A stretch of DNA of 34,828 nucleotides, taken from the NCBI GenBank assembly GCA_002389675.1, contig DGQF01000019.1:164520-199347 (forward strand). The letters are read 5' to 3'. The translations under genes and the position numbers were made by a program. This document shows positions 25,586-34,828 of the stretch, piece by piece. The notes below the pieces were generated by a model that worked only from the letters and a program-made list of their open reading frames with translations, had not been told where the DNA came from and made no database searches. The number at the start of each line of letters is the position of its first letter. Within the stretch, counting starts at the first letter, position 1. Origin of the DNA: Gammaproteobacteria bacterium UBA4421. GTDB taxonomy: Bacteria > Pseudomonadota > Gammaproteobacteria > Pseudomonadales > Azotimanducaceae.

Positions 25586-28072
25586 ATGCGACATATCATT
25601 TTCACGAAAGTGGCAATGTTTGGCCTGGGTGCAGCGTTGACACTACCTTACTCAATCACTTTCGCTCAAGAGCAAGTCATTGAAGAAATTATAGTCACCG
25701 CACGCCAGCAGGCAGAAACGCTGCAGGACGTGCCGGTCACCATTGCTGCGTTTACCGAAGCAGACCTAGACCGTTACAACATTACCAATCTAGTCGACGC
25801 CGCCAAAATGGTACCTAACATGGTAATCGCACATGGCGGATCAGGAAACGGCTCTTCCCTGAGGTTACGCGGCATCGGATCAAGCTCCATTTCAGCTGCC
25901 TTTGACCACTCGGTTGCGATTAATATCGATGGCGTCGTCGTAAACCGCGGTCGTTTTATTCACAACTCATATATGGATATGGGCCAGTTAGAAGTTCTCA
26001 AAGGACCACAATCCCTGTACTTCGGTAAGTCAGCAACCGCTGGCGTTGTTTCTATTACCACCAACGATCCAGGTGACGAATTTGAACTGCAACTCAGCGG
26101 TGGCATGGAAGCTGAACTAGACGGCACATTCGCTGAGGCCGTTATCTCTGGGCCAATCACTGACACACTCGGCGCACGCTTGGCAGTAGGTTACACAGAA
26201 AACAACGAAATGTTCAGAAACTACTCCTACGCTAATGACCCAAATACCGCGATTAATGGAACCAAGAAATGGCTTGGAGACGAATCATTGAATGCACGTC
26301 TGACCGTCGTTTGGGAGCCTACCGACAACTTCAAAGCCAAACTTAAGTATAACTACTCTGAATATGACAATGATGGCGGAACCATGTGGAGCGAAGAAAT
26401 TTGCCCCGAAGGTGCGCATCAACCCACCGGCATTCCTTCTGCAGCGGCAGTATTCCGAAGTTTCCAAGGCGTTGACGACTGCAAATTGAATGGCAATACG
26501 TCGCGGATTAACTTAAACCCTAACCTCAGAGCCGGACTACCGCAAGGTTTTGACGACGGTGTTCAAGGACTTGAGCAGGAAACCGACTTTTTATCCCTGC
26601 GAATGGACTGGGACATCAATGAAAACTACACCGTCACCGCCGTCACCGGGTTGGTCGAGCTTTCTCACTGGGAACTTGACGACTACAGCTACGGCCCCGG
26701 CGTTTTCGGTGGATTACACAACAATGAATACGATAGTTTCTCTCAGGAATTGCGCTTAGCCAGTAATCTTGAGGACAGCCCCGTCAATTTCCAGTTGGGT
26801 TTGTTCTATCAAGAAATTGAACAAAAATTTGACGCCTATCAATACGCGTTCAACTTGCCTGTTATTCCTTATTTCTTTGGTGACCTACTGGCCGGGGGTT
26901 CTTACTCCGACTACGTTGACAGCGTCGCCGCCGGCACCGGTGCCCCGATTGTTGCACCTGTCGACCCGGCAAGCGGCCTTGTCGGCCCAGATCCGTTCAC
27001 CGGAAATGAATTTGACTACCAAAAAACCCACTTTCTGGATACCGATGTATTTTCAGCATTTCTAGCGGTCTACTGGGACATCAATGAGCGAACTGAACTG
27101 ACCATCGGTGCGCGCTATACCGAGGAAGAAAAAGAGGGTTATATCCTGATCCCCTATCTCCATACCGGTGCGGCCCTATTTGGTTTCGGTGCCCCGTCTT
27201 TAATAGAAGGCCTTGAATTTGAAGACGACAATACGTCGCCCGAAGTGGCCATCAACTATTATATCAACGATGACATCAGCGTTTTTGCTTCCTATAAAGA
27301 AGGCTTTAAATCTGGTGGCATCGACAACAGCGCCCTGCCTACCGCTGCTTTGAACCCGGCTGTCAACGGCGGTGACTTCAGCTTTCTTGTTTATGAATCT
27401 GAGGAATCTGATGGTTTTGAAGTTGGCATGAAAGCCAACCTGCTCGACGGCGCTATGCGACTCAATGCAACTGCATTCTCTTATGAATATAAAGACCTAC
27501 AGGTGCAATTGTTCGATTCGACCACTATCCAGTTTCAAACATTCAACGCTTCCGCTTTGGAAACAGAAGGCTTGGAATTCGATATGACCTACCAGACGCC
27601 AATCGAAGGTCTTAGCCTGCGCAGCGCATGGGCATGGACAGATACCACGTACTCTGAAGATTTTGTAAACGCAACGGGTGAAAACCTGAAAGGTGAAGAC
27701 GGTGCCGGCAGCCCCGAAATCGCAGGATTTGTAGGGTTCACCTACGATACCGCGATGACTGCAAGTGGCTGGCGACTGTCGCTATCGGCTGATGCGCGTT
27801 ATTCAGATGACTACTCCTTCACCGCTACGCTAGATCCGTTCGTGCAAGATTCTTACTGGCTTGTTGATGCTGCAATCAGCGTGTACTCGGAAGACGGCAG
27901 ACACGAATTCAGCCTCATTGGCCGCAATATCACTGATGAGATATATGCGATCGGCGCTGGAGCAATTCCTGGCCGCATCCCAACGGACGCAAGCTCGGCC
28001 AACAATTTGGATCAGGCAGCAACCACTCAACTAGGGCGCACCATGAGCCTGCAATATCGCTTCACGCTATAG
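25586..28072 (+). CDS. TonB-dependent outer-membrane receptor
   Basis: An 828-residue receptor: signal peptide (about 1-27, ending SITFA), TonB box EQVIEEIIVTAR (29-40), plug domain with LQDVPVTIAAFTEADLDRYNITNLVDAAKMVPNM and LRLRGIGSSS, the KGPQSLYFGKSATAGVVSI segment, then a 22-strand barrel of alternating aromatic residues ending GRTMSLQYRFTL. It resembles the receptors of sphingomonads and marine gammaproteobacteria that import large or hydrophobic organics rather than the siderophore type, but ligand specificity is not readable. No SusD partner is present. A strong terminator follows, so it is transcribed alone. Confidence 0.94.
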   Translation: MRHIIFTKVAMFGLGAALTLPYSITFAQEQVIEEIIVTARQQAETLQDVPVTIAAFTEADLDRYNITNLVDAAKMVPNMVIAHGGSGNGSSLRLRGIGSSSISAAFDHSVAINIDGVVVNRGRFIHNSYMDMGQLEVLKGPQSLYFGKSATAGVVSITTNDPGDEFELQLSGGMEAELDGTFAEAVISGPITDTLGARLAVGYTENNEMFRNYSYANDPNTAINGTKKWLGDESLNARLTVVWEPTDNFKAKLKYNYSEYDNDGGTMWSEEICPEGAHQPTGIPSAAAVFRSFQGVDDCKLNGNTSRINLNPNLRAGLPQGFDDGVQGLEQETDFLSLRMDWDINENYTVTAVTGLVELSHWELDDYSYGPGVFGGLHNNEYDSFSQELRLASNLEDSPVNFQLGLFYQEIEQKFDAYQYAFNLPVIPYFFGDLLAGGSYSDYVDSVAAGTGAPIVAPVDPASGLVGPDPFTGNEFDYQKTHFLDTDVFSAFLAVYWDINERTELTIGARYTEEEKEGYILIPYLHTGAALFGFGAPSLIEGLEFEDDNTSPEVAINYYINDDISVFASYKEGFKSGGIDNSALPTAALNPAVNGGDFSFLVYESEESDGFEVGMKANLLDGAMRLNATAFSYEYKDLQVQLFDSTTIQFQTFNASALETEGLEFDMTYQTPIEGLSLRSAWAWTDTTYSEDFVNATGENLKGEDGAGSPEIAGFVGFTYDTAMTASGWRLSLSADARYSDDYSFTATLDPFVQDSYWLVDAAISVYSEDGRHEFSLIGRNITDEIYAIGAGAIPGRIPTDASSANNLDQAATTQLGRTMSLQYRFTL

Positions 28073-28094
28073 CAGCCAACCGCGCTGTCGCACA

Positions 28095-28126
28095 AAGGGC
28101 TACCGCTAACCGGTAGCCCTTTTTTT
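28095..28126 (+). terminator. Intrinsic terminator of the TonB receptor gene
   Basis: AAGGGCTACCG (28095-28105), a 5-base loop, CGGTAGCCCTT (28111-28121) and a run of T to 28126. This is a textbook GC-rich hairpin with U-tract 20 bases after the stop. Confidence 0.93.
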
Positions 28127-28156
28127 ATGGCCGAACCGCAGCAGTCACAGTAGTCG

Positions 28157-29602
28157 CTAACGGCGACTTAATCTTGCACTGCGACGCTCGAGTCGCGCGC
28201 GCAGTCGGGCATGGCGCTGCGGCGTCAGCGGGTAGTTCCAAATCAGCTTCAACGCAAGTCCGTAGAACACGACGGGGCCGAGACAATAAACCATACGCAA
28301 TGCATACACCCCCAAATCGGTACTGGCAGCCGTGCCTCCGCTGGGGTCAAAACCTAACAACCCAACGATGTTCAGCGATACACCGGTGCCAAAAGCGATG
28401 GCCAGTTTTTCAGTAAATCCGAGAAAAGCAAAGTAAGTCCCCGCTCTGCGGCCGCCACTGCGCGCCGCATCAACATCAACCACGTCGGCCAGCATTGCGA
28501 TGGGCAAAAACTGCAGACCACCAAAGCAAAACCCCTTCACCACAAACAACAAGAAAAATGGCAGGTAATCACCCTGCTCTAAAAACAAGTTGGCCGTACT
28601 GACACATGCCACAGTCACCAACGTCCACATAAACGCCTTGTGTTTTCCTACTTTTCGACCCAGCCAAAGCCAGAAAGGAATCGCTCCTAAACCAGCAATA
28701 AAATAAAAAAAGTAGGCGGCCCCTATTGTGGGAACACCGACAATGTCTCGAATAAAAAAAAGCGACACCGCATTGCGAAATGATTCACCAAAATGAACCA
28801 ACAAAACAATAATCAATACCCGCAACATCGGGCCATTTTTAAGAACCAGTTTTAAACCGTCACGAAAAGACGGTCTCGATTCCGTAATGTCAGCAGCCGG
28901 TTCTTTCACAAACCACAACACAATCGCCACGCACAAAGGCAGAATCATGATAATTGTCCATGCCAAACCTGCGAGAACCGGGCCTGTTAGAGTCGCTCGG
29001 TCGACAATTGTTTTTTCTCTAAAATCACCCGAAAACGCACCCATAGCATCACGCCATAGCGTCGAGAATACTTGACCGACTCCAGAGCCACCATCGGCAC
29101 GAATTTCGATAATCATCGGCACAGCGGCCGCCAGCATAAGCCCTACCAGCACATAAATTTCCCGTGCGGCCGTCACGCGGCTGCGCTGATGATAATCCGT
29201 TGATAGCTCTGCACCCCATGCACGATGAGGCAAACCAATCATTGTACTGCCAATAAAAAAGACACTGAGCCAAAGCAAAAAATAACCCAGACCAACACCC
29301 GCATCGGGAATGAACAACTTGTAGACACCCAGCATCATGAATGGGGCACCGATCAACAGCCAAGGACGGCGACGTCCCATTGGTGTGCGCCAGCGATCAG
29401 AAAGTTCTCCCATGATTGGATCGGTAAAAACATCCGACAATCTGGCGAGCATCAAAATTGTTCCAACGGTGGCCAAACTTAGGCCTAACCCCCCTGAATA
29501 ATGAGCCGGTATCCAGATAGACAACGGATATCCGATCACCGCCAATGGCAGCCCTATCGAGCCGTGAGCATAAATAATTTTCTTTGACAACTGATCGGTC
29601 AC
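28157..29602 (-). CDS. MFS transporter, glycoside-pentoside-hexuronide (GPH) symporter type
   Basis: A 481-residue carrier with about 12 membrane helices. The conserved GPH motif SDVFTDPIMGELSDRWR continues to TPMGRRRPW at residues 56-81. These cation symporters carry glycosides, uronides or, in marine and sphingomonad degraders, other organic solutes. The start is GTG with AGGGGA seven bases upstream. The C-terminal end is strongly basic (RHARLRARLERRSARLSRR). Convergent with the TonB receptor and divergent from the serine hydrolase gene (about 160 bases apart), it may be the inner-membrane partner of the receptor. Confidence 0.9.
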   Translation of the reverse strand: MTDQLSKKIIYAHGSIGLPLAVIGYPLSIWIPAHYSGGLGLSLATVGTILMLARLSDVFTDPIMGELSDRWRTPMGRRRPWLLIGAPFMMLGVYKLFIPDAGVGLGYFLLWLSVFFIGSTMIGLPHRAWGAELSTDYHQRSRVTAAREIYVLVGLMLAAAVPMIIEIRADGGSGVGQVFSTLWRDAMGAFSGDFREKTIVDRATLTGPVLAGLAWTIIMILPLCVAIVLWFVKEPAADITESRPSFRDGLKLVLKNGPMLRVLIIVLLVHFGESFRNAVSLFFIRDIVGVPTIGAAYFFYFIAGLGAIPFWLWLGRKVGKHKAFMWTLVTVACVSTANLFLEQGDYLPFFLLFVVKGFCFGGLQFLPIAMLADVVDVDAARSGGRRAGTYFAFLGFTEKLAIAFGTGVSLNIVGLLGFDPSGGTAASTDLGVYALRMVYCLGPVVFYGLALKLIWNYPLTPQRHARLRARLERRSARLSRR

Positions 29603-29761
29603 TAACGATTCCCCTACAAACGTTCAACACAGCTTACTCGATTGTTGGCTCAAACCAGAAGGTCACTGATTAAAATTACACCGACGAAACTCCAAAAGTA
29701 TGGATGACCTGACAAATTTTTGGCTGTAACTTAGGGCATCTAAAAATGTAAAGGCAATGGG

Positions 29762-31048
29762 GTGGGTATGAGTAAATCGAGCCATGGGCTGCTGAAGGTC
29801 AACGGCACAGCGGCGCCAAAATTTACGTCCGTGCGCAATCTCTTCGAACGCAACATGAATACCGCTGCAGAAAAAAATGCGCAGCTGTGTGTTTATATCG
29901 GGCAGGAAAAGGTGATCGATTTATGGACAAGCGGACCCGATCAGGATTTTGGTCCAGATACCTTGGTTAATATTTTCAGTAGCGGGAAAAGTCTTGAGTC
30001 GATTGCAATAGCCGCTTTATTTGGTCAAGGGCTTATCCAATATGATCAACCGATAGCCACCTACTGGCCAGAATTTTCGCAAAATGGCAAAGCTGACCTC
30101 ACCGTGGCGCAGTTAATGCGCCATGAGGCGGGACTGGTCGCTTTTGATGTATCTATCAAACCACAAGACTTACTACGACAAAGCATTAAAGATAATCGTG
30201 TCGGTGAAATTATTGAGCGACAGACCCCTCGATACCCCTCCGGCGTGGCCGGTCAACGCGAATATCATGCGGTTACTCGCGGCTGGATCGTTAATGAACT
30301 CTTTCGGCGCCTAGATCCGAGCAACCGCACAATCGGTGAATATGTATCTCAAGCGCTTAACGGCCCGCTACAAGCGGATGCGGTTATTGGCGTAGAGCAG
30401 CCACAATTGGATTCAGTGAACCCAGTATTCCCGCTCAATGTTGGATTTCACCTGCGCCAAACCTGCCGACCCGCATTTTTAGGCCGACCTGTGCAACATA
30501 ATTTTTTCCAACTAGCGGGAAACCTTGTAGGAATTTTACCCAATTTCCGTCGCGGCACAGCCCGGGGTGCCCCATCTCCCATTAAAGGCTTAACGCTTGA
30601 TTTGTTTAACGACCCTAGTTTGGTCATGGGTGAGACACCCTCCGCCAACACACACGCATCCGCACGGGGCATGGCTAAAATCGCCGCGACTCTGGCAAAT
30701 GGCGGACAATGGCAAGGGGTCGAGATCTTGAGTCCATCAGCATGGCAGGCACTGCATGCCAATCCGAAAGACGCAGCGATGGGTTTTAAGACCACCTTCA
30801 CACAGGGGGGAATCGCAAAATTTTCGACACCAACCAACGGGAGCTCTCGACTCGAGCGAGCGCTTAACCAAGGCCGAGAGGGCTTTTACGGATGGATGGG
30901 GCTGGGAGGCTCTATTTTTCAATGGCACCCAGAAAAACAAATCGGTTTTTCTTTTGTGCCTACCTCACTACACGTGCTCGACTTGGTAAATGAGCGCGCC
31001 AAGACCTACCAAAAGGAAGTGTTAAACTGCCTCGACGCCACGCATTAG
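29762..31048 (+). CDS. Beta-lactamase-fold serine hydrolase (EstB-type esterase family), second copy
   Basis: A 428-residue serine hydrolase related to the protein at 8138-9373. SxxK is Ser73-S-G-Lys76, and the tyrosine motif is Tyr168-H-A-V-T-R-G-W. The stretch YWPEFSQNGKA is nearly identical in the two. It has no signal peptide. Start: GTG 29762 has AAGG seven bases upstream, while ATG at 29768 is two codons further on; either is possible. It probably hydrolyses an ester or lactone. The gene is divergent from the GPH symporter, consistent with action on an imported compound. Confidence 0.88.
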   Translation: MGMSKSSHGLLKVNGTAAPKFTSVRNLFERNMNTAAEKNAQLCVYIGQEKVIDLWTSGPDQDFGPDTLVNIFSSGKSLESIAIAALFGQGLIQYDQPIATYWPEFSQNGKADLTVAQLMRHEAGLVAFDVSIKPQDLLRQSIKDNRVGEIIERQTPRYPSGVAGQREYHAVTRGWIVNELFRRLDPSNRTIGEYVSQALNGPLQADAVIGVEQPQLDSVNPVFPLNVGFHLRQTCRPAFLGRPVQHNFFQLAGNLVGILPNFRRGTARGAPSPIKGLTLDLFNDPSLVMGETPSANTHASARGMAKIAATLANGGQWQGVEILSPSAWQALHANPKDAAMGFKTTFTQGGIAKFSTPTNGSSRLERALNQGREGFYGWMGLGGSIFQWHPEKQIGFSFVPTSLHVLDLVNERAKTYQKEVLNCLDATH

Positions 31049-31094
31049 CAGCGTCGACTATCTCCAGCGACGCCACATCCTTGCGCAATCGTGA

Positions 31095-33738
<2,644 letters not shown>

Positions 33739-34611
33739 CTAACCATCCGACTTGGATACGAATTTTTCCGCAAATTCACTCAGACGATCCATGCCGCCTG
33801 GCCCTGCGAAGAAAAACGCGGGCACCATGACTCGATCAACACCTAAATTTGCCATTTGTTCCAATCCAGCGGCGGGATCAGCAAACTGCGCGCCAAACAT
33901 GGCGTTAATTTCTAATTGTGCTGGATCACGTCCAGCGTCTTCAGTGGCCTGTTTGACCTTTTGAATGAGCTGACCCAAACGTTCAGCGTCACCCTCACCA
34001 GGGAAATACCCGTCAGCAATATTAGCAGCCCGCCTGATCGCCGCGGGAGAATCGCCCCCAACAATCACGGGGATATTGCCGTTGACCGGTCGCGGGCTGC
34101 AGGTTACCGGATCAAAATCTACAAATTCACCGTGGTACTCTGCGTGCGGCCCAGACCACAGCGCTCGCATTGCCGCAATATATTCATCATTGCGCGCCCC
34201 CCGGCGCTCCCAAGGGATACCCAGCGCATCAAATTCTTCTTTCATCCAGCCCACACCAAGGCCCAGCTCTACCCGTCCGCCGGAGAGACGATCCAGGGTC
34301 GCCAGCTCTTTTGCTAGAATAAGCGGATTACGTTGCGGCACGATCAAAATGCAGGTGCCCAGTTTCAAAGTCGGTGCAGCGGCCGCTGCAAATGCGAGCC
34401 AAACAAGCGGATCGGGGATGGGCGTTTCAGGCTCTGCAGGTATTTTACCATCCGGGGTATAGGGGTATTTGGAATCAATAGCGTCTGGCATGATGACATG
34501 CTCTCCGCCCCAGATTGACTCAAAGCCGCCTGCCTCTGCTCGACGACAAATCTCTAAACTGTCGTCGTGTCCAATGGCAATACTACTTGCAAAAGCTAAA
34601 CCTACTTTCAT
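33739..34611 (-). CDS. LLM-class (luciferase-like) flavin/F420-dependent oxidoreductase
   Basis: A 290-residue TIM-barrel oxidoreductase of the luciferase-like monooxygenase superfamily, of the group annotated as TIGR03619 F420-dependent. Signs: GFESIWGGEHVIMP (29-42), LKLGTCILIVPQRNPLILAKELATLD, GGRVELGLGVGWMKEEFDALGI (about 111-132), and IPVIVGGDSPAAIRRAA with the flavin phosphate loop. The cofactor may be FMN, as few gammaproteobacteria make F420. GGAG precedes the ATG six bases away. It follows the partial gene at the right edge by 70 bases on the same strand. The substrate is unknown. Confidence 0.9.
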   Translation of the reverse strand: MKVGLAFASSIAIGHDDSLEICRRAEAGGFESIWGGEHVIMPDAIDSKYPYTPDGKIPAEPETPIPDPLVWLAFAAAAAPTLKLGTCILIVPQRNPLILAKELATLDRLSGGRVELGLGVGWMKEEFDALGIPWERRGARNDEYIAAMRALWSGPHAEYHGEFVDFDPVTCSPRPVNGNIPVIVGGDSPAAIRRAANIADGYFPGEGDAERLGQLIQKVKQATEDAGRDPAQLEINAMFGAQFADPAAGLEQMANLGVDRVMVPAFFFAGPGGMDRLSEFAEKFVSKSDG

Positions 34612-34681
34612 CCCACTCTCCTTTGTTGTCTTGGTTTACCTTATATTACACGAGTCAACCGAGGCTTTTGACAAACTCTGG

Positions 34682-34828
34682 TTAAGATTTATGCGGCAAC
34701 AAACCCGCTAATAATCTGGGCCTGCGCGCAAAACCGATCGCTGCGGCTACCCGCAGGGCCGACTCCAAAGGATAAGGCAATGTATGAATACCCCCGTGCA
34801 AACGCACCAAACCGGGCGTCGGCAACCT
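34682..34828 (-). CDS. 3' end of an unidentified gene (partial)
   Basis: The minus strand reads 48 codons from the window edge to TAA at 34684-34682, ending GLVRLHGGIHTLPYPLESALRVAAAIGFARRPRLLAGLLPHKS. The helix is amphipathic and the frame is protein-like, with no in-frame stop. It would be the gene upstream of the LLM oxidoreductase, 70 bases apart. Family not recognised. Confidence 0.5.
   Translation of the reverse strand, partial: RLPTPGLVRLHGGIHTLPYPLESALRVAAAIGFARRPRLLAGLLPHKS

Overview
The window looks like a stretch of chromosome from a free-living, probably marine, gammaproteobacterium. The reasons are a TonB-dependent receptor, a monomeric isocitrate dehydrogenase that appears collinear from its first residue with the Azotobacter-type enzyme as I recall it, a membrane-bound PQQ dehydrogenase, moderate base composition, and many acyl-CoA, short-chain dehydrogenase and luciferase-like oxidoreductase genes. 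The Halieaceae/OM60 or Spongiibacteraceae type of aerobic degrader of hydrophobic compounds is my best guess. That placement is inference: no rRNA or other marker is present. I saw no tRNA, CRISPR array, transposase, integrase or phage gene.

Left part (1-3070, + strand): the end of an unidentified gene, a SnoaL-like protein, an AMP-forming acyl-CoA synthetase and two separately encoded MaoC/hotdog hydratase halves form a tight operon with 4-base overlaps, closed by a bidirectional terminator. Then on the minus strand come a flavin/PNPOx-fold protein, a zinc-free medium-chain reductase, and an operon of two tiny conserved-looking genes followed by a D-aminoacylase-type amidohydrolase (3083-7108). 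A DUF7064-like protein with an RDHSWGPRYW signature is transcribed divergently (7188-8141).

Middle (8138-21387): a minus-strand operon of an MMPL/RND transporter, a VOC protein and an EstB-type serine hydrolase faces away from an unusual secreted fusion: redoxin-like domain, CxxCH haem site and PHM/DBH-type two-copper monooxygenase domain. It is followed by a DUF900-type alpha/beta hydrolase, a second zinc-free reductase, an SDR, a GH2 glycosidase, a 55-codon gene with a TTG start, an exported protein with a GKPDLSGV motif and a Lon-substrate-binding-domain protein.

Right part (21549-34828): a membrane-anchored PQQ dehydrogenase and an SDR, a DUF6265-like protein, a TonB-dependent receptor with a good terminator, a GPH-type sugar/organic-anion symporter, a second EstB-type hydrolase, the monomeric isocitrate dehydrogenase (icd/idh) with a long leader carrying a perfect 10-bp inverted repeat, an LLM-class oxidoreductase and the 3' end of another gene.

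Read together, the genes suggest capture (TonB receptor, symporter), periplasmic oxidation (copper monooxygenase fusion, PQQ dehydrogenase), ester/amide/glycoside cleavage, redox tailoring and CoA-dependent breakdown of hydrophobic or conjugated organic compounds. The substrate cannot be read from the sequence. The most unusual item is the redoxin-cytochrome-copper monooxygenase fusion, whose redoxin domain has no cysteine at all.
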